64,000 nucleotides of DNA from Marsupella aquatica (GCA_973895155.1 OZ316891.1:15996001-16060000); one strand, 5' to 3'. Shown: positions 28,484-40,896, counted from the stretch's first letter. Numbers and translations are program-made. Notes: generated by a model from the letters alone, not told the origin.

Positions 28484-30913
28484 TCAAGCTTGTTGTCGGA
28501 TGTCTTCTGGTTCGAGTAGCTCCACTGCTTTAACAGTTCAATTTTATGTAACTTTCATCAGCTCAGCCTGGCGTGGGGATCCTCGAGAGTAGGGTAGGCA
28601 TCTCAATTGCCTTTCAGGATATATCAAGGGCATTCTCTTCCTTAGATAACATATGTCTATTCGAAGAGCTTCTCTATACATCCCAATCACGTCATAATTA
28701 TTGCAAGTAGCAGCATATACTTGGGGATAATGGTATAGGAATTCATCAGAGTTCAGCATCCTGGAATAGAAAGGGTGAAGCCTCCATTTGACATCTTTGA
28801 AATATCGGTTGAAGTTGGCTAGAGTTTGAGAGGTGACATTGTTCCAGATTCTCTATTTCTCAGCTAATGAACTGGTTGAAACAAGGGTAACCTTGGGCTC
28901 TCGAGGAAGGTAAGCGTTCTGGGGAGAAGTAGATTTCTTACTCTGCATGAGAAAAGAAACCACAAAATCTAGGGCATAAGCTGCCAAATTTCCAAAATAT
29001 GCCAGAACTAAATCTGGATCCTCCACCTCCACATCTCCTTGAAGCAGCATCACAACAAGAATGGGTCGGAAGTAGAGAGAGTCAGTCCAGAACTCATCGA
29101 ATTGTGCCATCTCTACTCTGGAAGTTCCAAAACACCTAAGGTCGAAGATATAACTGGCCTCTATCTTTTTGAGATAGTAGTATCTCCAAAACTCTCCAAC
29201 CGATGGTCTGTTGGCCTGCATTATCTTACAGGTCTCCACATACCTGTGCACTTGGGACTCTGGATGTCTCGGGTATCTACTCTCAATGGTGGCATTCCGA
29301 GGTGTTTGAGTAGATGAGGTGACAACTGCTACTAAGTTTGGATTGGATCTTAAGGCAGTATCAACATCTTCAAATCCCTACCTTGGGGATGACTCAAGAG
29401 AATTATCATAAGATCTATAAGTTTCACCATCTGAGGGTGGATCAGAGTCTTCAAGCATATCCTCTCTGACGTAAGGGTGCTCATATTGTGACCGATTGTA
29501 GGTGGGTCCTTCAGTGGGTTCATAGTTGGAATCAGGGCTGTAATGTTGCGAACCTGGGCTAGGAGTGGGACTAGCAGTTGGACATTGTTGGATCAAGTTG
29601 CTGACCACGGATGCTATCTGTCGAGGTTCACACTGAAGTATTTCTAGCAAATCATCCACAATAGCTACACAACTGATACTATCTGCTACTGGAACAGGTT
29701 CACTTGTTTCTAGGGGAGGGGGTTGTACAGTGACAGGAGTACAGATCACAAACTCCATTGGTGCTGGTTCTCTTGGGGGAGAGGTCATTCTGACAGGACT
29801 TAGCTGATCATGAAATGGTGATCTCAAACTAACAGCCTCCATTCTCAAATTACTAACAACATCATATAGTCCATCATCACTACAAGTGAGGAGAGATGTC
29901 AACTTATCAATAAGCTGCTGATTCGACTCTGCTTTCGAAGGAGTGGGCCTGGTGGTCTCATGAGGAGTAGCATCAGTTGGTGTAGCAACATCGTCTTGTT
30001 GATGAATGCTCCTTACTTCTTCAGCTTCTAGTGGATCTGCATCCATAGTCCGGCTAGGGGTATTCTCATTACTTATTGATTGGCAAACAATTTCCCTGCT
30101 ATGCATAGGAGAATGTGTAGGAACTTCTAATGAAGCATCCTCCATAGGAACATCAGCATTCTCCTCAACGTTCTGATCATTCAAATTCAATGGGGTAACA
30201 TGTACAATGTCTTCCATGGGAATTTCTTCTTCAATACCCAGGTCAATTAGGAGTAACCCCCTCTCTGTCTCTTCCTCAAGATGTAAACAGTCATGGGCAT
30301 AATAGAGTTGAGAGAGATAATTCTGCAAGCAAGTGGTCCTCCCTGATTCCAAGCTCCTTACTTGATCCTTCATTACATTAAACAGAAGTAGGGCCCAATT
30401 TACTTTTATAGCTCCACTGTGAGCAGCTACAATGGTGTTAGCCAAGGCCACAGGGCAGAGGGTTGGCTTTTTCGGATGAAGAATGGGTACCAGAAATTCC
30501 ATGAGCACTCTCAATTCAGGATAAGTACACTGGGACAAGTTCCAGCCATTTTTGAGATTTCGAGTTCCTGAGAAGTATGGAGTAGATAAGTCTTGCTTCT
30601 TGGAATATAATGCCTCTCCTTCTGACGGGCATCCAAAGGCATAAGCAATTTGCTCAACAGTCCACAGGCTGGGGTGAGCTCGAATTGTTCGCTTGAATTC
30701 AATCGGGATGATAGTCCCCTTTACAAAATCTTTCAAGTAGGAGTCGAGCTCGACATTCCAGGGAATCTTGAGTAAGCGTTCCAATCCTAAGTGCTATAAA
30801 GAGTCTTGTAAATTAGAAAGACTATCAAGCGCTCGTGGTATACAAGCTGCCACTACTTTTGAGACTGCTAGAGCTTCAATTTGATATTGTTCCTTAGCAC
30901 CCAGGTTCGCCAT
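28484..30913 (-). pseudogene. Single gene of unknown element, copy A
   Basis: The frame runs from ATG 30,913 (MANLGAKEQYQIEALAVSK) to about 28,484, about 810 codons. It has in-frame TAGs near 30,795, at 29,378-29,380 and at 28,850-28,852, and stops near the end (28,544). At the three TAG positions copy B has CAG (Gln). The N-terminal 250 residues are globular, with VEQIAYAFG, LYSKKQDLSTPYFSGTRN and VNWALLLFNVMKDQV. The middle is acidic and Ser/Pro/Thr-rich. The C-terminal part has YYYLKKIEASYIFDLRCFG and EFWTDSLYFRPILV. I recognise no domain; a distant relation to plant-retroelement structural proteins is possible from the NWALLLFN segment only. Confidence 0.65.
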
Positions 30914-31084
30914 AGCTGCAACGATAATTTGCGTGCTGCAAAGATTACTTTTGAAGGGAAAGAGCAAGTGAATAGGGGTGGTGAAGAGATAAGAGTGAGC
31001 ACCTGAACTCTGTGCTTGGTTCCTATCAAGGCATGAAGTCCCTGTTCCGTTGCTAAGTCCCGTTGCGAAGTTAGCCGTAGCGCC

Positions 31085-31215
31085 TTAACGTGAACTTTCC
31101 TTAAACGCGTAAGGCATAAACCATAATCCCATATCGGCGTAAACTCGTAACATCGTAAACCCGTAAACCCGTAACACTTATACGCATAAATGCGTAATCC
31201 CGTTATAAAGTATAC
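31085..31215. repeat. CGTAAA-type iteron array, 5' side of copy A
   Basis: Repeats of GCGTAAACTCGTAA, CGTAAACCCGTAA and CGCATAAATGCGTAA, 10-13 bp apart, lie between the gene start (30,913) and the element end (31,320). Confidence 0.65.
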
Positions 31216-31707
31216 CCGTAGTTTACACTTGGCACTTTAACAGCAACAGCAGGCTTAAACACTGTAAAAAGTTTAAATTTTTCAGTAATTTCAGGTTTTC
31301 GGTATTACCCAATACTCACAACACAAGCTCTCCCTATCTCTCAACTAGCTCCATAACAATGAGCCTAAGTTCCACCAGGGTTTGGCATCAGCCCTGGCTA
31401 TATACACAATAGCACTACCGCTAACAATAGCTAAGTCCTAACCCGAGTTAGCCTAACTATAGTTAGCTCATGAGTCACAAGACTAGAGCAATATCTAACA
31501 AAATCCCCCTTGACTCTTGTCCTGGGGACTGGACTAATTGCTACCATATGGAATCCTCAACGGGAAGTTCTAGACAATCACCAAACCAGGTCTCCCCCTA
31601 AAAACCACAAGGGTTAACTAAGGGTTAACTAGAACTAAGCCGTAGCCAAACATGAATGAGTAATCCATATACAAATAGTCATACATTGCTAAATAACTCT
31701 ACTTGCA

Positions 31708-32095
31708 CTACAACTGCAAAACCTGCAAAGTAGCACGGTGTCTTGAGAAACTCTCCAAAGGAATTACTTTGGTAAAGGCATCAACGGGATTAAGCTTTCC
31801 ATCAATCTTGACTAGCTCAAAAGTTTTATCAGATACTACTTGCCTGATAAAATGGTACCTGATATCAATGTGCTTCACCCTGCTATCCATCACCTGGTTA
31901 GCAGCCAAGTGAAGAGCACTCTGACTATCACAATTTAGAGTCATTTTTCCATGCTCTAAACCCATCTCCGCGATCAACTTGTCCAACCAAATTGCTTCCT
32001 TTGCTGCTTCTGCTACTGTAACATACTCTGCTTCTGTAGTAGACTGAGATATACACTTCTGCAAGGTAGATTTCCAGCTGATAGTTCCTTTGATA
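31708..32095 (-). pseudogene. Copia RNase H C-terminal fragment
   Basis: The minus-strand frame reads QKCISQSTTEAEYVTVAEA, then DKLIAEMGL, LNCDSQSALHLAANQV and KHIDIRYHFIR, the conserved end of Copia RNase H, and continues to the stop at 31,708. The upstream part of RNase H (about 70 residues) is missing at the junction with Gypsy copy 2. Confidence 0.85.
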
Positions 32096-32493
32096 GGGCT
32101 TACCAGATTGAAGCCCTAGAAGAAGCTCGACTACTAGCAACCAGGCATGCGGGTAAGCAGCAGGCAGCTTCCAAGAAGCAGCACGATAAGGGACTACGGA
32201 AGGTCGACGTCATGACGGGCGATCTAGTCCTGTTTTACGATAGTAGGTACATGAAATTTCCTGGGAAGCTTCATACCCAATGGTTAGGGCCTTTTCTAGT
32301 CAATCAGATCTACCCTAACGGATCTTTGGGACTCGTGACGTACGCCGGCGATTTACTCCCCACGCAAGTCAGTTACGATCGTGTGAAGAAGTATCACCAT
32401 CAAGACGACGACACCGATAGTGATGTTCGCGAGGACGCTTCACAATTAAGCGGGGAGCTATGTGACGCTGCCGGTACGGTGGGTAATAAGTGA
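32096..32493 (+). pseudogene. Gypsy copy 2 integrase C-terminal fragment
   Basis: The frame covers the last 130 residues of integrase (GDLVLFYDSRYMKF, LGPFLVNQIYPNG, SYDRVKKYHHQDD) and ends in the same place as copy 1. No catalytic core is present. It is fused at its left end to Copia sequence of the other strand. Confidence 0.8.
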
Positions 32494-32819
32494 TTTGGCC
32501 TAACCATGCTTAGCACGCCTGTTAGGGGTATGTTAGGCCATAATTATTAGAGTAACGACAGTATTTAGGTAGCCATTATGAGTAAGAAATCATTAGTCAA
32601 TAAGGGGCATTCGTGTTCGGGCCGGCGGCGGGTCGCCATTCGCACGCCCGGGTTGCGAGCGTGTAATGGGCCCCTTCCTTGGATCCGTATAACAAACTCC
32701 GGGAGGCGGCCACTGACACATGCTGACCCGGACTGGTGGAGTGGCCGATACACTGCAAGCATGAAAGGCTCGGCCCATAAGCAACAAGGAGGCGTTGGGC
32801 GACTGACGAGCTCTTAGGA

Positions 32820-32828
32820 TATAAAAGG
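32820..32828 (+). promoter_or_regulatory. TATA box in Gypsy copy 2
   Basis: TATAAAAGG, at the same position relative to the downstream ORF as the copy 1 box (18,660). Its conservation between diverged copies suggests that it was functional. Confidence 0.55.
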
Positions 32829-32924
32829 GGGCCGATCCTTTGCAGTGCACCAGTTCTTCAGTCCACGCGCTAGCTACGATCCCAGTCCTCTCGACCATCC
32901 TTAGTCACCTTCTATCTCCCCTGA

Positions 32925-35539
32925 ATGTCGCACACGATCCATTCTAGTTTGGCCTTGCGATTCTGGACGCAATTCTTGTCTAGCGAGCTGCACTTGGCCG
33001 ACTCATTAAAACACGCCAACCCGCGATGATACAAGATCAAACGCGAGTACGAGAGAGCCATCCGCCTAGCAGGCCGCCATCACTATCTCCTTAACTTTGA
33101 TTACCCATCCCAGAGCGAGCTTTACCGACCCAAAGAAATATCAGGGTACTTCTTTGATGGAGGCAAATACATCGGCTTTTGGGAGGCATTGCTTCAACTT
33201 CCGGACTCGGTCTTCACTATCCCGGGCACGATCGACTTACAGTGGCACCACTTCGACCACATCCCCGCGCGGGTCCAGGCTATCATCAACAACAAGTTCA
33301 ACACTACCCGGTCGACAAGGCCGTCTACACTTGCTTTGGAAAACCTCCATCGGCACCTGCAGAACTTCATGGCAACTATACCATCAACGACCGGTGCCGG
33401 CCCACCCGAGCCCACGCCCGTACTCACACCCACACCCCCTCGGCCTCAGCCAAGCCGATCCATGCCACCGGTCACACCACCTTTTTGAGTACAATCCGTG
33501 GTGAATCCAGTGAATATTAGCTCTGAGACGAGGAGGCTCACCCTCCTCTGAATCGACGGCCGCGAGGTACAACTCTACAGTCGCCAAACAACCTGGCACC
33601 ACTCCAGCAAGCCCGAGGGGATAACACGGTGACTCTAGCGGCCCCGGCGCCAATACTCACAACGGTAGCACTACCGCCTCCAGATAGGGAGGATGGGGAA
33701 TTGTCCCCCTCTTCGAGTCACCTCAAGAATCAGTCCCGGGGAAGGAAGAGGAAGGAACCCGCAGCTGTATCCGGCTTGCCTTTGGCCACGGTTGCGGTAG
33801 CCAAGCTGACCATGCATCGCATGGGGGAGAATGTTCACAAGAACATCCTCCATCCCAAGCATGCATGCTATCTAAAGACCCAAGGGTTTGAGCACCTCGC
33901 CTCTCTCCATTGGAACGGAAGCAGGTACTATGGGCAGGATATGACGGAGTTCATTCAGAACTTCGACAAGGCCCGTCAACAAACCCGAGCGCACCAGAGA
34001 GTGATGTGTCTCAATGAGGCATGTTTGAAGATGATTTTTGGCCTACCCGAGTGGATAAACCGGGTAGAGTCACGGGCTCCTGGGGGTAAGGGAGCTAAAT
34101 ACCAGTCTTCTAGCTTTCTGACCAAGGGAGCAGTGGACAACGGATTCTTGATGAGGACGTGCCTCATCCCAGAAGTGGCAGAATGCCTGGAGTTCCAGCG
34201 GTATGCCCTCCACATGATGGAACCCAGAGGCAAAATATTGGCCGCCCAGGTCATCCAGGTGGAGAACTATCGGCCCAGGAAGTGGGCGTCCTTCTTCGTC
34301 AAGAAGTTCCACGAGGAGATGGAGTGGAGAAGAAAGACTTTATACCTTGGCGGAAAGGCGTACTTCGCTAGCCACATCAAAATCATCATCGAGTGGTACG
34401 CTCGTTTTGACCGCCGTAGCCTCCCACGTATCAACAAGCCCAAGCTAACCCCATCAAAGTGGGTGTTTCCAGCCCAGGTGAGGCAACCACAGCCCGAGGC
34501 CCAAAGTCTGGCAGCTGTAGGCCCTGCTACCCCGGCCCCGCAAACCGCTGCTGCCGCCCCGCCAAGCATACCCATGGACGTTATCGCGACCTTAGACGCG
34601 ATCAATCGGGTCAACACAATCGAAGTCGGGCCAGATGAAGCCATACTCGAACCCGATACCACGATAGCCGAGGAGATTCTGCCACCTCCCGCGGTTGTGC
34701 AGGAGAACCGCCCTGCTCCAGTGGAACCAGCCCCTTCGACCAACTTACCTCAAGGGCTGGATGTTTCCACTCCTACTCCCGCACGGGTTGGAGTCTGCCC
34801 GTGCCCGAATCCAGATGGACATAGTCTAGACCATCCAAAACTCTTTGCGTCGGGCACGTTTCTGAACGGGCTGTTGGGAGATTTCTCTCAACAGATCTCA
34901 TGGGACACCGGGGAGTACATGGCCCAGAAGGTGGCCTACTTCTTCAACCAGGAGTTGGTTGCGGCTGTAAAGGTAGGACATGCGCAGGTGGAGACAACGT
35001 AGAGAATAGAGCAATACCGGGTTGAGTCTGCCTACCTAAAGGACGAAGTGGCAACCCTGGAGGCCGAACTCCAGCAACTACGGCCTCAGGTAGCGGCCAC
35101 TGAGGATCAGGTTGCCGAGGCCAGGGCCCGAGCAGCTTTAGCAAAACTGGCCGGGCTTGGAAAGGACGCCGAGATTGCACGGCTCCGGACCAAGATCGAT
35201 GGTTTGAAGGGACAAACCGTCATTTGGCAGAAGGATTTGGAGGAAGCTGACTCTTGGTCTCAGCGGGACTTAGCCGAGATTGACACCCTAAAGACAGAGG
35301 TGGCGCGGCTTCAAGGAGAAGCCACAAAGCAGGCCCAGTTGGTGGATAAGCTGACGAGCGATGCCCAGCAACTGGAGGAGGCATGTCAGGAGGCCGCGGA
35401 AGAGGCGGATGCAGCAAAGCGGGAAAACAAATCTTTGCTGGACCAGGTCCAGCTACTCAAGCAGGATGCCAACAGGCTTAGGAGGCAACGGGATAGTCGC
35501 TCCCACTCAGGCGGCTCTAGCAAGCGTGCCAGGCATTAG
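32925..35539 (+). pseudogene. Gypsy copy 2 additional ORF downstream of integrase
   Basis: A homologue of 18,768-21,403. The ATG at 32,925 starts SHTIHSS; a frame change follows after about 35 codons (near 33,028) and the frame shifts again around 33,180-33,630. From 33,629 a 457-codon open frame covers the conserved domain (VENVHKN-type start HRMGENVHKN, FIQNFDKARQQ, CLKMIFGLPEW) to TAG at 35,000-35,002, where copy 1 has CAG. It resumes in frame to 35,539 as a coiled coil ending KRARH. The two copies agree in length and order, which shows that the protein belonged to the element. Confidence 0.6.
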
Positions 35540-36429
35540 CGGCAGAGTAGGATTAAAATAAAGTTAGGAATAGCTAAAAGAGGCTACAGGGACAAGAGCT
35601 TGCCCTAGTTAAAGCGACATTGCCTGCGTAGATTAGGATCTTCTAATAAGACAAGTTGTTTTCCGGCCTAACAGTTAGCTTAGTTAGGATCTTAGTTAGC
35701 AAATCTTCGGGCACAAGGCCACTCCGGTCCTCGGCTCTTAGTATTTAGTGCACCCCTCGGTAGAGTACCAAGGGGGGGTTTTTTTTGTTAGTCTCAGAGT
35801 GGGGCATCCACGGTATGTGCGGGGAGTCCCAATCTCTGCGAGTGAAAGAGTACCAAGGGGAGGGGGTAGGACTAAGCTCATCGGGCAAGTGCGGAGCCGG
35901 GCTCCGTTGTAGTGTACACCCTCAGCCTTGGACCTGTTCATTCAAGAGCTTTCGGGTCAACTAAGTGTATGTGTATGTCCCCTATGTAGTAAAATCCTTT
36001 CCCATTATTTCCTTCGTGTAAATCGAGATTGTATGCTTGCGTGCGTGCATATGTGTGAATCTCGTGTATGGGTGCCAATGCTTGGCCAAACGCACTACCT
36101 GAGCCATGCACGGGGTGCATCTTGCTGGTAAGTGGTTGCGAGCCCAGGTTGAGTGACCATATCATCAAATCCGGATCAAAGGCGGAAAGCACGAAGGCTT
36201 AAAAGCCCGTAAGCCGGGGTCGATCTTGCTATCGACTAAGGTACGTTTCGGCAGCGGAACACAAACCATACCTAGGAAGGGTCCGTAAATAATAGTAGAC
36301 ACACTTAGCGCTAGTTTACGTGAGTTAGGTGCATTTTGGGCTTCCCTCCTTGTCCGAACCCTCATATTTACAAAGGATGTGCCTGTCTAAGCCGAAGCCC
36401 GGTTTAAGGCCTAGGCTGACGACGTGACA
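35540..36429 (+). mobile_element. Terminal noncoding part of Gypsy copy 2
   Basis: Matches 21,404-22,300 of copy 1, with small indels (for example a T run near 35,778). It ends at CA 36,429, where Copia RT sequence resumes on the minus strand. Confidence 0.65.
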
Positions 36430-37557
36430 GACATGAATCTGCTAACCTTTCCCATCGCTAGGGCCAAGTCAGGCCTAGTACAAGTCATCAAATACATCAA
36501 ACTGCCTACTGCCTTCTTATAAGGAATCTTAGCCATCAGACCTTTCTCCACAGCATCCATAGGAGAGAAAGCCGATGATAACTTGAAATGTGAAGCTAAA
36601 GGAATACTCACTGGCTTACAGTTTTCCATGTTGAATTGTGCAAGTACTTTCCTCGCATACTAGCCTTGACTCAAGCACACCTGTCCAGTATCAGAGTTCC
36701 TAAAAATCTCCATCCCTAAGATCCTCTTGGCCTTACCAAGATCCTTCATCCTGAATTCAGCACTCAATTTTGCCTTGAGACAGTCAACCTCAGATTGATC
36801 TAAGCTATATGATACACCATCCTTGTAAAACCTTGAGCAAGCATGAAATCATCAAACCGCTTGTTCCACTGTCTAGGAGACTGCTTCAATCCATACAAGG
36901 ACTTGAGCAATCTGCAAACTAAGTTCTCTTGGCCCTTCTTCATAAAGCCTAGTGGCTGTCTCATGAAGATCAACTCTTCCAAGTTGCCATAAAGAAAAGC
37001 AGTAACAACATCCATCTGATCCATCACCAAACCAAAAACACAACAAGCTGACACAAGATCCGAATTGTGGAATACTTAGTCACCGGTGAAAAGACCTCAT
37101 TGTAATCCACTCCTTTCTCCTGAGTGAATCCCTTGGCAACAAGCCTTGCCTTGTAGATCTTATCTCCACCCTCTGAAGGAGTATCCTTCAACTTGTAAAT
37201 CCACTTGCTGACCTCTTGGAAGCTCCACCAGCTCCCATGTTTTGTTGCACTCAAAGATTGCAACTCCCTCTGCATTGCTGCATTCCACTCATGCTTCTGC
37301 TCTGAAGCACAAGCTTCACTATACAATGAAGGCTCTCCTTCTTCCAAGATCAAAGCCATATCATCATCATCAGGTGAAATGTCAATATCATATAGCTTAG
37401 ATGAGTCTGCCCATTGACCATACCTGGTAGGAGCTCTAGTAGAACAACTGGAAGTTCTTCTAGTAGATGACTCAGGCTGATCTGCTGCTGCTGGCTGAAT
37501 TTGAGGTACCCCAGCAACAATCTGCTCCTCTTGTTCCATCACAGGAACTAGCTCCAA
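36430..37557 (-). pseudogene. Copia reverse transcriptase
   Basis: Minus-strand frames carry the Copia RT blocks in order: EWNAAMQRELQSL, then YKARLVAKGFTQEKGVDYNE and SPVTKYSTIRIL (up to 37,024), then QMDVVTAFLYGNLEELIFM and SLYGLKQSPRQWNKRFDDF (37,054-36,800), then the connection PYKKAVGSLMYLMTCTRPDL (36,629-36,411). The frames change near 37,050 and 36,800 and the YxDD block is not seen intact. It is non-functional. Confidence 0.85.
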
Positions 37558-37838
37558 GCCCGAAGCTTCTCCATCTCTCCTATCATGAACAGCATCATGA
37601 CTAATCTCCCCTCAACCCGGTCCGGGATGGGAGATTTCCCCTTGTCAGTATGGGAGTCCTGAGAACTCTCCCCCTCCTTTGATGATCTGGATTCATTAAA
37701 GAACACATCTCTACTGACAATTAGTTTATAGGTTACTGGATCCCATAACCTATAACCCTTCACACCTTTCTGATAGCCAAGGAAAATACACTTCTTCGAC
37801 TTGGACTCCAGCTTGGATCAAAGTTGGGAAGGTGTACG
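37550..37838 (-). pseudogene. Copia integrase C-terminal part, left of element B
   Basis: The frame reads KGYRLWDPVTYKLIVSRDVFF, the conserved segment after the Copia integrase core, followed by an acidic linker. It joins the integrase segment that ends at 41,920 on the other side of element B. There is a frame change near 37,800. Confidence 0.75.
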
Positions 37839-37974
37839 CACATTGTAAGTAGTGGGTATTTCCAAAATCATGAAGAAACTGAAATTTTTTAAATTTTTTA
37901 TGGGGTTTAACCTCTAATTGTTGATAACAGAATGGAGATAGCATTCTGTCTACAAGTTACGGTTCCCAAGTTTA

Positions 37975-38120
37975 AAGTAAGTTTACGAGTAAACTCCTGT
38001 TACTAGTTATGAGTTACTAGTTACGAGTTATGAGTTACGGGGTTGCGACAGTATACTAGTTACGAGTATACTAGTTACGACTTACTAGTTAGGGCTTTAC
38101 GAGTTGTGCCTTACGAGTTG
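37975..38120. repeat. TTACGAGTTACTAGT iteron array, 5' side of copy B
   Basis: Repeats of ACTAGTTACGAGT, ACTAGTTATGAGTT and TTACGAGT, 10-20 bp apart, lie between the element start and the ORF. A second array of the same motif lies downstream at 40,897-41,012. Confidence 0.75.
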
Positions 38121-38304
38121 GCGACCGATGATCGCGACGTCTTACGGCTACTTCCAACGGGACTTAGCAACGGGATGGCGAACGCGAATTGAAGAAAAGG
38201 CAAATTAGACTTCGGGCGCTCACTCCTGACTTAATTCCTGCCACCTCTGTTGATTCTACCAGCTTCCCCACTCCTTAGCGCACTCAACATAACGGATGAG
38301 AGCT

Positions 38305-40695
38305 ATGGCAAACCTCGGCATTGATGAACAGTACCGAGTTGACACTCTGGCAATTCCTAAGAGCATAGTCGCCCGAATTCCACCAGCGCCCGATAGCTAT
38401 GCAAATTTACGGACTTCCTTACAGCAGCTAGGTTTGCAGCATCTACTTGTCATTCCTTGGGAAGTAGAGCTCGACACATATTTGCAGGATTTTGTAAAGG
38501 GGTCAGTGCTTGCTCCTGAATTTCGATGGACTATTCGAGCTCGACCCAGCTTATGGACTGTGGAACAAATTGCTTATGCCTTCCGCTATCCTTCAGAAGG
38601 AGAAGGATTGTATTCGAAGAAGAAAGATTTATCTACACCTTACTTCTCTGGGACTCGCAATCTCACCAATGGCTGGAATTTAACACAATGTATTTATCCA
38701 GATTTGAGAGTGCTTCTGGAATTTCTAGTACCCATTTTACACCCGAAGAAGCCAACCATCTGTCCAGTGGCTTTGGTGAATACAATTGTAGCCGCACACA
38801 GTGGATCTGTCCAGGTGAATTGGGCCCTGCTAATTTTCAATGTGATGAAGGATCAGGTGAGGACCATGAAGGCAGGTAGACCCACTCATTTGAAGATTTA
38901 TTTGTCTCAACTCTATCATGCTTATGATTGTTTATATCCAGAGGAGAAAACGGAAAGAGGGCTACTCCTGATTGAGTTAGGCATTGAAGAAGACCTAAGT
39001 ATGGAAGAACCAGTGGATGCTGTTCCCCTGGATTCTCATGATCAGAATGTGGATGTTGAGATGGAATTAGATACGACACCTGCTCATAACTTAGAGTTGG
39101 TTCGACACCCTCTGCATAACGTGGTGTATTCACCAAGAGTTAATATGAGAGATCAACCTGGAGCTGGAGAAGACAGAGATTCTCCTGAGCAATCAGCCGA
39201 CGTTGCTGAACTGGCTCTTGCAACTGTCAACCTAAGGACCAACTCCTCCACTCCTTCAAAGGCAGAGTCGAATCAGCAGCTTATTGATAAGTTGACATCT
39301 CTCCTCAGTTGCAATAGTGATGGACTATATGACGCTGTTAATAATTTGAGAATGGAGGCTGTTAGTTTGAGATCACCATTTCATGATCAGCTAAGTCCTG
39401 TCAGAATGACCTCTCCCCCAAGAGAACCAGCACCAATGGAGTTTGTGATCTGTACTCCTGTCACTGTACAACCCCCTCCCCTAGAAACAAGTGAGCCTAT
39501 TCCAGTAACAGATAGTATCAGCTGTGTGGCCATTGTGGATGACTTGTTAGAACTACTACAGTGTGAACCTCGACAGATAGCATCTATGGTCCGCAACTTG
39601 ATCCAACAATGTCCAACTGCTAGTCCTACTCCTAGCCCAGGTTCGCAACCTTACAGCCCTGATTCCAACTACGAACCCACAGAAGGACCCACCTACAATC
39701 GGTCACAATATGAGCACCCTTTTGACAGAAAAGATCTACTTGAAGACTCTGATCCACCCTCAGATGGTGAAACTTATAGATCTTATGATAATTCTCTTGA
39801 GTCATCCCCAAGGCAGGGATTTGAAGATGTTGATACTGCCTTAAGATCCAATCCAAACTTAGTAGCAGTTGTCACTTCATCTACTCAAACACCTCGGAAT
39901 GCTACTATCGAAAGCAGGTACCCTAGACGTCCTGAGTTAGAAGTGCACAGGTATGCCACCACTTGCAAAATAATGCAGGCCAACAGACCACCGGTTGGAG
40001 AGTTCTAGAGATACTACTATCTAAAGAAGACTGAGGCAAGCTACATCTTCGATCTTAGGTGTCTTGGTACTTCTAGAGTGGAAATGGCACAATTTGATGA
40101 GTTCTGGATTGACTCAATATACTTTCGGCCTATTCTTGCTATGATGCTACTCCAAGGTGATGTAGAGGTAGAGGATTCAGACTTAGTTCTGGCATACTTT
40201 GGAAACTTTGCAGCCTATGCCTTGGATTTTGTGGTTTCCTTCCTAATGCAGAGCAAGAAGTCTACTGCTCTACAACACAATTACATACCACAAGGACCCA
40301 AGGTTACCCTTGTTTCAACCAGTACATTGGCTGAGAAACAGAGAATCTGGAATAATGTCACTTCTCAGACTCTAGCTGAATTCAACCGATACTTCAGAGA
40401 TGTCAGATGGAGGCTTCAACCCTTCTATTCCAGGATGATGAGTAGTGATGAGTTCTTGTTTCATTATTCTCAAGTGTATGCTGCTACCTGCAACAACTAT
40501 GATGTGATCGGGATGTACAGAGATTCATGTTATTTGATGAAGAGAATGCCTTTGATGTACCCTGAGAGACAACTGAGGTGCTTACCATACTCCAGAGGAT
40601 CCCCACGCCAAGCTGAACTGATGGAGGTTACTCAGAACCGAATTGTTACCCTTGTGGAGTTGCTGGAACCAGACGACATCCGACAGCAAGCTTGA
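38305..40695 (+). pseudogene. Single gene of unknown element, copy B
   Basis: The frame runs from ATG 38,305 (MANLGIDEQYRVDTLAIPKS; another ATG three codons upstream) to a TGA at 40,695, about 797 codons. One in-frame TAG near 40,006 falls where copy A has Trp (EFWRYY). The N-terminal 250 residues have VEQIAYAFRYPSEGEGLY and VNWALLIFNVMKDQVRTM. The acidic middle differs strongly from copy A; from SKAESNQQLIDKLTSLL to the end the two are nearly identical. The C-terminal part has YYYLKKTEASYIFDLRCLG and LEPDDIRQQA. No enzyme motif, zinc finger or membrane segment is visible. Function unknown. Confidence 0.7.
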
Positions 40696-40896
40696 AGAAG
40701 TCTTTATGTTCTTAGTTAGTTTTTAGAGTAGTGCATCTTATCTGATTTTTAGAAATGTGTTCTAGAGCTTTGGAAGCTGTCATACTTCTTTAGTGTATAG
40801 TCTGTACCTAGGAAAACCTCTCGGAAAAATCTCAGAGTTTTCTGACTTATAGTTAGGAAGTTAAAAATAGTTGAATTCATCAAGTCTTTACTTTAC

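Larger units (their letters stand above)
27305..31320 (-). mobile_element. Unknown 4.0-kb single-ORF element, copy A (in Copia 3' LTR)
   Basis: The insertion is exactly bounded because the Copia 3' LTR resumes on the other side. It is flanked by GCACA (27,300-27,304) and ACACA (31,321-31,325), a 5-bp duplication with one change. In gene orientation it starts TGTGAGTATTGGGTA and ends CAAACTAC(A). It contains one gene, no RT or integrase, and no long direct or inverted terminal repeats. Copy B is a homologue of similar length. It may be a non-autonomous element moved by a retroviral-type integrase (TG...CA ends, 5-bp TSD), but LTRs are absent. Confidence 0.8.
32096..36429 (+). mobile_element. 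Ty3/Gypsy retrotransposon copy 2, 5'-truncated
   Basis: Homology with copy 1 begins in the integrase C-terminus (QIEALEEARLLA) and runs to GACGTGACA at 36,429. It sits in the Copia element between RT and RNase H, on the opposite strand. About 200 bp of Copia are missing at the site and no target duplication is seen, so this is not a simple full-length integration. Confidence 0.8.
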
